Positions 52,709-60,747 of a stretch of 64,000 bases of DNA are shown piece by piece; the stretch's first letter is position 1; the number at the start of each line of letters is the position of its first letter. This DNA comes from CAYMZZ01 sp044463125 (lineage in GTDB: Bacteria > Bacteroidota > Bacteroidia > Chitinophagales > Chitinophagaceae), in NCBI GenBank assembly GCA_044463125.1, contig JBIQMS010000011.1:1-64000 (forward strand). Direction: 5' to 3'. Below the pieces are notes generated by a model. It saw only the letters and a program-made list of their open reading frames with translations. It did no database searches and was not told the origin of the DNA. The position numbers were made by a program, and so were the translations under genes.

Positions 52709-52790
52709 TTCTTATACCAGTAATTCGACCAGTTTCCATATTTAATATCATGAGCAATATACATTTAGTACGGATATTATGAATTTAGAA

Positions 52791-52807
52791 CTTTCAAAAT
52801 TTGAAAG
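52791..52807. promoter_or_regulatory. CTTTCAAA-A-TTTGAAAG palindrome at the start of the T9SS gene
   Basis: A perfect 17-base dyad ends 3 bases before the ATG at 52811. Candidate operator or start-blocking hairpin. Confidence 0.4.
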
Positions 52808-52810
52808 GTT

Positions 52811-55771
52811 ATGGATTTATTGAGGTTTGTTATAACTTTCTTCTACTTAGTTTTTCTATGCAATATTGGGCAGACTCAAGTACCTGAGGTTCAATGGTCT
52901 CATAAATTTGGAGGCACCGGTAATGATAATGCAAGGGGTGTAACGATTGATCCTTTCTCTAATATATATACGATTGGCAGTTTTGAGGGCACAATGGTAT
53001 TGAACAACCAAAGGGCCCTCGTTAGCGACGGCGGAAAGGATGTATTTATCACCAAGAGTTATCCAGATGGTCTACAGGCATGGGCTGTTAGAGCCGGGGG
53101 CATCGCAAATGATGAGGGCATTGCCATAACAGTTGACTCGGCAGGTGCTGTGTATATTTTCGGCGTCTTCTTTGGTGGGCGGTTCAATCTGGGATCTTTT
53201 TTTATTGATCATCAAAAGCCTGGCGACGAACAATTGTTTATAGGCAAAATTAGTGAATCAGGTGTTCCTGAGTGGTTGAAAACAGTGGAAGGGGATGGTC
53301 GGGATTTCGCATGGGATATAAAGTCGGATTTGAATGGAAATATATTCATCACCGGAATGTTTGAAAGCACAAACATCAGATTTGGAACATCGCAGTTCCA
53401 GAATAATGGGTATCGAGATATCTTTTTGGTGAAGTATGATTCACAAGGCAATGTATTGTGGGGCCAAACTTTTGGAGGTAATGATTGGGATATCTGTTAT
53501 GAAGTAGATTTTGATAGGCACGGCAATATCTACCTAGCGGGTGGTATAGGTAGCGATATTTTTCAGTTTGGGCAGTCCACTCTTACCAAAGTACCAGGGT
53601 ATCTCTTTGATATATTTATTGCAAAGCTTGATTCATTGGGCACACCGTTATGGGCAAAGCTGGCTGGAGGTAACACTTCTGAGGAGGTTTATCATATGGC
53701 CACGGATCTTAATGGCAATATTTATCTCACAGGCTATTATAGCAGCTCCCTTGCCAACTTTAACGGAATAGCGCTATCGAATAGTGGATTTACTGACAGC
53801 TATCTTGCTCGTTATGATAGTGATGGCAATCCTGATTGGATCAAAAAAATTGCGGGTGAACAGGATGATCTGGGTCGGGGTGTAGCCGTGGATCATCAGT
53901 CTGGAAATATTTATGTGAGCGGTCAGTTTCGCAGTTTGTCCTTTTCCCTCGGTGACAGTTTGTTTTCTTCATCCGGAGGCTATGATATTTATGCAGCTGT
54001 TTTTGATACGTTAGGAAATTTCGGAGGCGCGAGAGTGTTTGGTTCTGGAGGGGATGATGAGAACTGGGGCATACGGGGAGGCTTGAATTCTGGGATATTT
54101 CTCGTAGGGAAATTTGCCAGCACTTCGGTGGAATTCGGTAATACTGGCTTAATAAATTCAGGCGCCAACGATGGATATTTAGTGAAGTTGTACAATTGTC
54201 ATATTGATTTGCAGCTTCCCGACTCCATATCGACCTGTGAAAGTTCTTTGCGGGTAAGTATCGACTCTTCATTCAACAATATTCAATGGATCAATGGGTC
54301 TGGTGAAAATTCCATTGATGTAAGTGAAAGTGGCTGGTATTGGGTTCAAGCTTCAACCGAACATGGCTGCTTCGATCGCGACAGCATTTACATAAGTTTT
54401 ATTGAAATTAAACTAAAGTCTTATCCGCAGATTTTCTGCAAGGACGACACAGTAAATCTTTCCGTAGATACGGTTAATTGGAGTCGATGTGGAGAATTGC
54501 GAGGCACCTTAAACGATGGATTGGTTGCCTACTTTCCATTTTGCGGCAATCTAAATGATTACAGTGATAACCAAAATCATTTAACACCTTTTGGAGGCGC
54601 TTTCGTTTCAGATCCGCATTCGGATCAGGGAATGGCATATAGTTTTGAACAAGGATTGGGCTATCTTGATGGGGGTAGATCGACGTCGCTTCACCTTACG
54701 CAAACTATCAGCATGGGCGGCTGGCTTTGGATGGAAGGTGGTACTGGTAATCCAAGATTGCTTTCATATGAAAATCCTGAGGGCAATTACCGAATAAACT
54801 CTTTGGGCAATAGTAATCAGGAAAGAATAGTTTTCTTCGGATTTGGATCAGTAAATCTTCAGCAGTTGCTACCAGCGCAAACCTGGGTGCATGCCATTTT
54901 CACTTATGACGGACAAACGGCCAAGCTATACATAAATGGGCAATTGGTTAACAGCAGAAATGTGGCCCAAATGGCGGATTTTGATTACTCGGGGTCTTTC
55001 AATATTGGTCGAAAGGCCGCCCCGGCTTATGATGCCTGGGGTGGAGGATTAGATGAAATTGTACTGTATAATCGTGAACTGTCGGCTACAGAAGTGAGAC
55101 AACTTTATGATAATAAACTTCACATGGTGCAGTATGAATGGTCAACGGGCGAAACAGGCAGCCAAATTTCAGTCACCCTCGATTCTCCCACTTGGATATG
55201 GCTACAGGTAACTAATGGTGTGGAGTCCTGCACTGACTCAATCTTACTAATTCCAAAAATACCTGAGCCAGGTATTAGGTATCCTGACCAGTGGGCTGTT
55301 TCCGACTCTCCCTTGCAATTGAACTCAAGATTTGAGACCATGCCCCGCCATTGGACTCCAAGCATTGGTCTTAATGATGACCAGTTATCTAATCCTTTTA
55401 CTACTCTAAAATTTGATCAGGAATACCTGATTGAAATCGTGGATCAATCTGGATGCTTGATTACGGATACCCAGCTTGTAAGAGTCGCGAAAGAGTTAAA
55501 CATATATGTTCCATCAGGGTTTACACCAAATGGTGACGGCAAAAATGATCTACTTTATCCAGTAATGTATGGCATACGAAAATTGAATTATTTTAAAATT
55601 TACAATAGGTGGGGGAATTTGGTTTTCTCAACAAATAAAGAAAATCATGGATGGGATGGGAGATATAAAGGAGCCACGCAGGGAAATGATGTATTTGTGT
55701 GGGTTCTGGAAGCAGAAACCGTCGATGGTAAAAGAGTCTCAAAGAAAGGAACCGTAACCGTGGTGAAATAA
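52811..55771 (+). CDS. Secreted T9SS protein with SBBP repeats and LamG-like domain
   Basis: The 986-residue protein has a signal segment (4-22), then about eight SBBP-type propeller repeats of 50-60 residues (about 25-460) with the pattern W..x..GG...D....V..D..GNIY..G, an acidic Cys-containing region (about 465-560), a LamG/concanavalin-like domain (about 564-765) and a type B T9SS sorting domain (896-986) starting LNIYVPSGFTPNGDGKND. It is therefore exported to the cell surface or medium. Carbohydrate or protein binding is inference from LamG. Two small membrane-protein genes follow in the same direction. Confidence 0.88.
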   Translation: MDLLRFVITFFYLVFLCNIGQTQVPEVQWSHKFGGTGNDNARGVTIDPFSNIYTIGSFEGTMVLNNQRALVSDGGKDVFITKSYPDGLQAWAVRAGGIANDEGIAITVDSAGAVYIFGVFFGGRFNLGSFFIDHQKPGDEQLFIGKISESGVPEWLKTVEGDGRDFAWDIKSDLNGNIFITGMFESTNIRFGTSQFQNNGYRDIFLVKYDSQGNVLWGQTFGGNDWDICYEVDFDRHGNIYLAGGIGSDIFQFGQSTLTKVPGYLFDIFIAKLDSLGTPLWAKLAGGNTSEEVYHMATDLNGNIYLTGYYSSSLANFNGIALSNSGFTDSYLARYDSDGNPDWIKKIAGEQDDLGRGVAVDHQSGNIYVSGQFRSLSFSLGDSLFSSSGGYDIYAAVFDTLGNFGGARVFGSGGDDENWGIRGGLNSGIFLVGKFASTSVEFGNTGLINSGANDGYLVKLYNCHIDLQLPDSISTCESSLRVSIDSSFNNIQWINGSGENSIDVSESGWYWVQASTEHGCFDRDSIYISFIEIKLKSYPQIFCKDDTVNLSVDTVNWSRCGELRGTLNDGLVAYFPFCGNLNDYSDNQNHLTPFGGAFVSDPHSDQGMAYSFEQGLGYLDGGRSTSLHLTQTISMGGWLWMEGGTGNPRLLSYENPEGNYRINSLGNSNQERIVFFGFGSVNLQQLLPAQTWVHAIFTYDGQTAKLYINGQLVNSRNVAQMADFDYSGSFNIGRKAAPAYDAWGGGLDEIVLYNRELSATEVRQLYDNKLHMVQYEWSTGETGSQISVTLDSPTWIWLQVTNGVESCTDSILLIPKIPEPGIRYPDQWAVSDSPLQLNSRFETMPRHWTPSIGLNDDQLSNPFTTLKFDQEYLIEIVDQSGCLITDTQLVRVAKELNIYVPSGFTPNGDGKNDLLYPVMYGIRKLNYFKIYNRWGNLVFSTNKENHGWDGRYKGATQGNDVFVWVLEAETVDGKRVSKKGTVTVVK

Positions 55772-55826
55772 TAGGATATTTCGCTTCCACGTTTTCTATA
55801 ATCAGCAATCATTAAACTTATATGAA

Positions 55827-56093
55827 ATGAATGAGAGTATTGTTTGGGACAACGAAACAATATTTGTATTAATAGTCATTGCCATTGTTCTCATATTAAG
55901 TGGCGCCTTTGTGGTAAAGGTATTCGGATACGACCACGAAATTGAAAAAATAGCATTGTTAGTTAAAGATAATCGTCTTCGTGTTTCTTTGAAACTTTGC
56001 CTTTGGATGTTATATATTTTAGTCTATGGATTGGTAGCTGTTTTTATAATAATTTTCTTTCAAGGCTCTGATCAAAAGAATAGAAATATCTAG
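55827..56093 (+). CDS. Small two-helix membrane protein, unknown
   Basis: The 88-residue product has two hydrophobic helices (TIFVLIVIAIVLILSGAFVVKVF and LCLWMLYILVYGLVAVFIIIFF) separated by a charged stretch DHEIEKIALLVKDNRLRVSLK. No family was recognised. It lies 55 bases after the T9SS gene and shares its A+T-rich base use, so it is treated as part of that island. Confidence 0.5.
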   Translation: MNESIVWDNETIFVLIVIAIVLILSGAFVVKVFGYDHEIEKIALLVKDNRLRVSLKLCLWMLYILVYGLVAVFIIIFFQGSDQKNRNI

Positions 56094-56210
56094 GATGCTC
56101 AATGCCATGGGTGTGTAGTTCCTGAAGCTGAAATGTGACATAAACCTAATCGTATTACAGATTTTCAATTGATTATTTTATCCAAATTATTCGTTTAAAT
56201 TTTGAACGCT

Positions 56211-56687
56211 ATGCAGCTTTTAAGCGATGAAAGTGTATTGACTGAATGCCAGGTTAACAAAACTCAAGTTGTTTATTTGACAAACTTTAGGGTCATTTTG
56301 GCTTCTTTAAATGGAGAAGAGTCTTTTTTACTAAAAGGCGTTATCGGAGCTGGAGTACACGAGGATGTGCCAAAAGGGTTAATGAACATTCAAAAAGAGA
56401 ATGCAAGCAAAAGAGGAAGGACTACAACTGTAACCTTTTTCATTGGGTTAGTTTTATTCTTATACTTTTTGTTTGCAACGCCACCACAATATTACATTGC
56501 TGCAGGGTTATTAGTTGCATCAGTTTTGATTGGCCAAGTCATACCAATAAGTTCTGGCACCAGTAAGAAATTCTTTGTATTGGCGATTTACTATCAGGGG
56601 GGTAAACGCACAATTGAAATTGAAAAAGAGTCTGATTATGATGAAGTTTTTTCCTTCAGTAATAACCTAATTAAAGAGATTGCATGA
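56211..56687 (+). CDS. Membrane protein with PH-like ends, unknown
   Basis: The 158-residue product has an N-terminal beta-rich segment (LLSDESVLTECQVNKTQVVYLTNFRVILASL), two adjacent membrane helices (VTFFIGLVLFLYFLFA and YYIAAGLLVASVLIGQVI), and a second beta-rich end (FFVLAIYYQGGKRTIEIEKESDYDEVFSFSNNLIKEI). That order resembles bacterial PH-domain membrane proteins, but with low confidence. The ATG at 56211 is preferred over the TTG at 56202. Confidence 0.55.
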   Translation: MQLLSDESVLTECQVNKTQVVYLTNFRVILASLNGEESFLLKGVIGAGVHEDVPKGLMNIQKENASKRGRTTTVTFFIGLVLFLYFLFATPPQYYIAAGLLVASVLIGQVIPISSGTSKKFFVLAIYYQGGKRTIEIEKESDYDEVFSFSNNLIKEIA

Positions 56688-56700
56688 TATTTGATGGTGA

Positions 56701-57696
56701 TTAGCGAATTATTGAGTTTAGTTTCTCTTTCTTAACTCCTGATTTGGTAAGCTTCACGGGCTTTATCTTTCCCTGCGCGTCGAATTCCATTCGGTCGATA
56801 CAGGTTTCACGGCTGTTACCATCCGTTTCCGTAAGGGGGCGGCGGTGATACACGATATACCAGTTTCCGCCTTTTGGTGACTGGATCACGGAATGATGCC
56901 CCGCACCGGTGGCGATAGCGGGGTCCTGTTGCAGGATCCTGGCTTCTCTTTTGAAGGGGCCAAAGGGTGAATCTGCAACCGCATAGGCCACGCTGTAATT
57001 GGGGCCCGTCCATCCTCCTTCGCTCCACATGAAATAATAGCGTCCGTCTTTGCGGAACATGATTGGCCCTTCCACATAACCTTCGGGCGTTATTTCCTTG
57101 TACATGCTGCCATCTTCAAAGGGCATAATCCCCGTAAAGTCATCTTTCAGGCGGGCGATATTGCAATGCCGCCAACCGCCATAAATTATATACCAGCTTC
57201 CATCCTGATCGCGAAATACGAATTGATCAATAGGTTGCGCGCCATTATGGAAACTATCGATGAGGGGGTTCCCCAGGTAGTCGCGAAAGGGTCCGGCAGG
57301 GTTGTCGGATACGGCAACTCCTATGCCGCCTTTTTCGGCATTGCTCTGAATATCGTTGGCGGCAAAAAACAGGAAATACTGATTGCCGTTCTTAACAGCG
57401 GCAGGCGCCCACATGGCGCGGTGTGCCCATTTGATGGCGCTGGTATCAATGATTCGTTCGTGCTTTTCCCATTTCACCAGGTCGCGGGAGGAAAAAGCAT
57501 CCATGAAAACCTGCTTGTTGTAGGGTGCGGAATAAGTGGGGTAAATCCAGTATTGATTGCCAAAGATCACTGCTTCAGGATCGGCATACCATCCCGGAAA
57601 AACCGGGTTGCCGCTCATGCGGCTGCTTTTGCAAGCGCCGAAAGAAATCAATATCGAAAATAATAAACCGTAAATGCCTAAGTTTTTTTTAATCAT
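56701..57696 (-). CDS. Glycoside hydrolase family 43 lipoprotein
   Basis: This 331-residue five-bladed propeller enzyme would cleave arabino- or xylo-oligosaccharides outside the cytosol. It has a lipobox FGAC (Cys about 22). Catalytic candidates: Asp about 39 in WYADPEA (base), Asp about 157 in QPIDQFVF (pKa modulator), Glu about 209 in YVEGPIMF (acid). A paralogous DUF1080 gene lies beyond a 348-base repeat-filled gap. No SusC/SusD pair is adjacent, so this is not a complete polysaccharide utilisation locus. Confidence 0.9.
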   Translation of the reverse strand: MIKKNLGIYGLLFSILISFGACKSSRMSGNPVFPGWYADPEAVIFGNQYWIYPTYSAPYNKQVFMDAFSSRDLVKWEKHERIIDTSAIKWAHRAMWAPAAVKNGNQYFLFFAANDIQSNAEKGGIGVAVSDNPAGPFRDYLGNPLIDSFHNGAQPIDQFVFRDQDGSWYIIYGGWRHCNIARLKDDFTGIMPFEDGSMYKEITPEGYVEGPIMFRKDGRYYFMWSEGGWTGPNYSVAYAVADSPFGPFKREARILQQDPAIATGAGHHSVIQSPKGGNWYIVYHRRPLTETDGNSRETCIDRMEFDAQGKIKPVKLTKSGVKKEKLNSIIR

Positions 57697-57739
57697 ATCC
57701 TGTCTTAAAATTTGTCCGATTGATTGGGCTTAAAGGGAG

Positions 57740-57774
57740 GTTGAAAGTTTAAGGTTTAAAGTTTAAGGTTTAAT
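57740..57774. repeat. GTTTAAG heptamer array before the GH43 start
   Basis: Five exact units (GTTGAAA, GTTTAAG, GTTTAAA, GTTTAAG, GTTTAAT) lie 44 bases upstream of the GH43 start codon. The gap 57697-58044 has no gene. Confidence 0.92.
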
Positions 57775-57810
57775 TGGGTGTGGCTGCTTTGCCTTTCTCG
57801 TCGATGATCT

Positions 57811-57915
57811 GTGAAAAAATCTGCGGGAAATCTCTCCTGAACTTTGAAGCTATTAAAAATGCTGAAGCATTTCCCGCAGATTTTCGCAGATTTTTTCGCA
57901 GATTTCCGCAGATTA
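57811..57915. repeat. TCTGCG palindromic core element, copy 2
   Basis: AATCTGCGGGAAA (57818-57830) and its exact reverse complement (57870-57882) flank a 39-base spacer with TCCTGAACTTT and TGCTGAAGC. Further CGCAGATT motifs follow up to 57914. It is homologous to the core at 9460-9592, 48 kb away. Confidence 0.88.
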
Positions 57916-57985
57916 GAGTCTGGTGCATAATGCCTTGATCCGTTTGCTATTGAATATGACCTCCAGCGGCTACGCTCTATTTCAT

Positions 57986-58044
57986 TAAACTCTAAACTTT
58001 AAACCTTAAACCAAAGACGTATTACGTAAAACGTACTACGTATC
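57986..58044. repeat. TAAACNN and ACGTANN arrays abutting the DUF1080 stop
   Basis: TAAACTC, TAAACTT, TAAACCT, TAAACCA (57986-58013), then ACGTATT, ACGTAAA, ACGTACT, ACGTATC (58017-58044). The last base touches the DUF1080 stop codon (58045-58047). Confidence 0.93.
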
Positions 58045-58815
58045 TCACAGTTCTCTCAGCCAAATATTCCTGAAACTAATAGGCTCGCTCGGATCCCCAT
58101 GATCCTGCAGCATAATGGCGCTGGCCCCGTGTGCTTTTTTGTAATGTGCCTGTCCAATATAGCGGGTAATGCCTTTTACTTCGGTATTATTTTGAATCAG
58201 CACACCATTATGGATGGCCGTTATTTTAGCTGGGCTGATCAGTTTACCCTTCGCGTCGAATCGGGGAGCCGTCCACACAATATCGTAGCTCTGCCAGGTG
58301 CCGGGAGGGGCGCATGCATTGGCGAGCGGAATATGTTGTTTGTAAATGCTTCCGGCCTGTCCGTTCACATAGGTTTCATTTTCATAATTGTCCAGCACCT
58401 GTATCTCATAGCCATTATCGCCATCGCCGCTGAGGGCGAGAAAAACGCCGCTATTGCCGCGACCCTGGCCACTGCCATGAATTACTTCGGGAATTTTCCA
58501 TTCAATGTGCAGTTGATAATCGAGGAATCGCCGTTTGGTTTGAATATTGCCTGTTCCCTTTTTTACAATAAAAGCGCCATCGGCTACGGTCCAACCAGCC
58601 GGCTTGCTGGTATCGGAACTGGAGACCCACTCGTTTAAATTCTTTCCATCAAATAACAGCAGCGCGTCTGAAGGCGGAGGTGTATGTTGTACCGTTCCTG
58701 TTACTTTTGGGGGTTTGGGTTCCCACTGTTCCGTATCTTTCGGGTCACCCTGCCGGGCACAGGCTGTACCGGCAATCAGGAGCAACAGCATAAGAGGAAG
58801 CATCAACTTTTTCAT
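58045..58815 (-). CDS. DUF1080 (3-keto-disaccharide hydrolase-like) lipoprotein
   Basis: The 256-residue product has a lipobox AGTAC (Cys about 19), a Pro-rich linker, then a concanavalin-like jelly-roll: LLLFDGKNLNEWVSS, FIVKKGTGNIQTKRRF, GRGNSGVFL, YEIQVLDNYENETY, GSIYKQHIPLANACAPPGTWQSYDIVW and ISFRNIWLREL. These are DUF1080 hallmarks; some members hydrolyse 3-keto-glycosides. The exact substrate is unknown. It may share a sugar-degrading role with GH43, but the repeat gap separates them. Confidence 0.9.
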   Translation of the reverse strand: MKKLMLPLMLLLLIAGTACARQGDPKDTEQWEPKPPKVTGTVQHTPPPSDALLLFDGKNLNEWVSSSDTSKPAGWTVADGAFIVKKGTGNIQTKRRFLDYQLHIEWKIPEVIHGSGQGRGNSGVFLALSGDGDNGYEIQVLDNYENETYVNGQAGSIYKQHIPLANACAPPGTWQSYDIVWTAPRFDAKGKLISPAKITAIHNGVLIQNNTEVKGITRYIGQAHYKKAHGASAIMLQDHGDPSEPISFRNIWLREL

Positions 58816-58928
58816 GTGTTCTTGTGGTTACAGTTGAGTGAATGCGTTAAAGTTAAGCGGATTCTTTTTTATGGGAAACAATAAATGCGTAAAGCTGTTA
58901 CATAAGAAATAAACTAACAATTGATTGG

Positions 58929-59840
58929 ATGGCGACAGTTTTAATTACAGGTGGTACCGGTTTGATCGGCAGCGCGGTGACGGAAAAATTGCTGGAGAAA
59001 GGATATGGGATCATCATCCTGAGCCGATCGGCACGAAGGAGCAAGCAGCCCAATTTGCGGTATGCGCAATGGGATCTGCGAAAGGGCAGCATAGATGAAT
59101 GGGCGATACGGGAAGCGGATGCCATCATCCACCTGGCCGGCGCGGGTGTGGCCGATAAGAGATGGACGAAGAAGCGGAAGCAGGAGATACGCGACAGCCG
59201 TGTAAACTCCGGCGCATTGCTGGTAAAAAAATTGCAGGAAATTCCCAACACGATACGTGTATTCGTTAGCGCATCTGCCATAGGCTGGTATGGTCCCGAT
59301 CCGCAGATACCCAATCCCATTCCTTTTACCGAAGAGCATCCCGCCGCTCATGATTTCCTGGGCAGCACCTGTCAGGCATGGGAAGACTCCGTGAAGCCCG
59401 TAGCCGACATGGGTAAGCGACTCGTTCTACTGAGAACAGGTATTGTTTTTAGCGACAAGGGTGGCGCGTTGAAGGAATTTCGACGGCCGGTAAAATTTGG
59501 CATCGCGCCCATATTGGGAACAGGCAGGCAGGTAATGAGCTGGATACATATCGATGACCTGGTGCGTATGTACCTTTTTGCGATGGAGAATAGTGAACTG
59601 AATGGAATCTACAACGCCGTGGGTCCGGGTCCCAGCAGCAATCGTGAAATCATTTTGCGCATTGCCCATCGCCTCAAGGGTAAATGGTATATTCCTATCC
59701 GAGTACCTGCCGGATTATTAAAGCTGATACTCGGTGAAATGAGCATAGAAGTGCTGAAAAGCGCTACCGTGAGCAGCCGCAAAATTGAGAAAGCGGGATT
59801 TGTATTTCATTATCAAACGCTGCCGTCAGCAGTGGAATGA
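58929..59840 (+). CDS. TIGR01777-family NAD(P)-dependent epimerase-like protein
   Basis: The 303-residue protein has the Rossmann motif LITGGTGLIGSAVTEKLL at the N terminus and SDR-like elements (SASAIGWYG, where Y-x-x-x-K is altered; MSWIHIDDLVRMYLFAM; YNAVGPGPSSNREI). It corresponds to the SDR39U1/YfcH-type epimerase-like family, with substrates unknown. The stop TGA is followed by 4 bases and then a heptamer array that forms a 32-bp hairpin. Confidence 0.88.
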   Translation: MATVLITGGTGLIGSAVTEKLLEKGYGIIILSRSARRSKQPNLRYAQWDLRKGSIDEWAIREADAIIHLAGAGVADKRWTKKRKQEIRDSRVNSGALLVKKLQEIPNTIRVFVSASAIGWYGPDPQIPNPIPFTEEHPAAHDFLGSTCQAWEDSVKPVADMGKRLVLLRTGIVFSDKGGALKEFRRPVKFGIAPILGTGRQVMSWIHIDDLVRMYLFAMENSELNGIYNAVGPGPSSNREIILRIAHRLKGKWYIPIRVPAGLLKLILGEMSIEVLKSATVSSRKIEKAGFVFHYQTLPSAVE

Positions 59841-59844
59841 GAAA

Positions 59845-59913
59845 GTTTAAAGTTTAGGGTTTAAAGTTTAAAGTTGTGGAGCAACCTTAAACCTTAAACC
59901 CTAAACTTTAAAC
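59845..59913. repeat. Heptamer palindrome, 32-bp arms
   Basis: The left arm (59845-59876) consists of GTTTAAA, GTTTAGG, GTTTAAA, GTTTAAA and GTTG. The right arm (59882-59913) consists of C, then AACCTTA twice, AACCCTA, AACTTTA and AAC. Thirty of 32 positions pair around a TGGAG loop. Confidence 0.93.
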
Positions 59914-59948
59914 CAATCAACAAATAACCGAATATCCAAATAAACTAA

Positions 59949-60602
59949 TTGTTTCTCTTGGGTTCTGCCAGCATACAAGAAAACCTTCTCCTCATCCATT
60001 CCCATATCATTACATACGGGGATGCGGCGGATGCTTTCATTACGGAACGGATACGAAAGGAAATCGAAGAAATGTGGAATGAACCGCAGGTGCAGATGGG
60101 TATAGAGGGACGGCTCCTGCAGGTTCAATTTCGAATCAGCTCCAGCTTTGAACCGGCACTACAGCCTATTGATGTGATCGCCAATACCGATCCCCGCAAC
60201 AATTATTTCAGGATTGAGAAGGAAGCAATGGGGAATATCTCCTTTGTGGATGGTATCGGCTGCAACACCGGCTTTTTTCTGTATGATAATCTCTATGAAG
60301 GATCTACTACCGCCGCACATGAGTACGGCCACACACTTGGGTTGCGTCATCCTACTGTTATTGATATTCGAGGCCAGGGCGTTCCGGGCATCATGTACCC
60401 ACGTGGCAGTATCGTAGATCCCGAATTTCAATACAATCCATCCGCCGACTCCGGCGACAACCGCAATGGCGGCACCATGCACCCCAGATTCCGGAAAGTA
60501 AAGCCGGAAAATATTTATGCATTACAATTAGAAAAGCTAGAATTCCGAAACCAAACAGCGATAGTGGGAGAGTTTAGTAGTGTGTGGCACGAGAAGAAAT
60601 AA
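59949..60602 (+). CDS. Minimal metzincin-type metalloprotease
   Basis: The 217-residue product has the zinc motif HEYGHTLGLRH (about residues 122-132) and, 20-odd residues on, GIMYPRG, which fits the Met-turn of metzincins (IM-Y). It lacks a signal peptide and any C-terminal sorting domain, so it would be cytosolic unless exported by an unusual route. Start is TTG at 59949; no earlier in-frame start was found after the heptamer palindrome. Homologues with this size are not known to me by name. The leader is A/C-rich, as for other genes behind arrays. Confidence 0.75.
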   Translation: MFLLGSASIQENLLLIHSHIITYGDAADAFITERIRKEIEEMWNEPQVQMGIEGRLLQVQFRISSSFEPALQPIDVIANTDPRNNYFRIEKEAMGNISFVDGIGCNTGFFLYDNLYEGSTTAAHEYGHTLGLRHPTVIDIRGQGVPGIMYPRGSIVDPEFQYNPSADSGDNRNGGTMHPRFRKVKPENIYALQLEKLEFRNQTAIVGEFSSVWHEKK

Positions 60603-60608
60603 TTTGTT

Positions 60609-60665
60609 GATTCGTTGATTTGTGGATTTGTTGATTGGTTTAAGGTTTAGGGTTTAAAGTTTAAT
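60609..60665. repeat. Octamer then heptamer array after the metzincin gene
   Basis: GATTCGTT, GATTTGTG, GATTTGTT, GATTGGTT (60609-60640) merge into GTTTAAG, GTTTAGG, GTTTAAA, GTTTAAT (60638-60665). Confidence 0.9.
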
Positions 60666-60683
60666 AGCTTTTGCTACTTCCAT

Positions 60684-60746
60684 TAAACCTTAAACCCTAA
60701 ACCCTAAACCAACGTAAAACGTACAACGTAAAACGTAAAACGTCTC
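60684..60746. repeat. TAAACCN and ACGTNNN arrays abutting the FadN-like stop
   Basis: TAAACCT, TAAACCC twice, TAAACCA, then ACGTAAA, ACGTACA, ACGTAAA twice and ACGTCTC. It ends 1 base before the stop codon of the convergent FadN-like gene, and its TAAACCN part can pair with the GTTTAAG part at 60638-60665. Confidence 0.93.
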
Positions 60747-60747
60747 C

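Noticed and set aside
59845..60704. TTTAGGG-type units as telomeric repeats
   Set aside because: They are mixed with GTTTAAA and GTTTAAG variants, are short, and occur within a chromosome region with genes on both sides.
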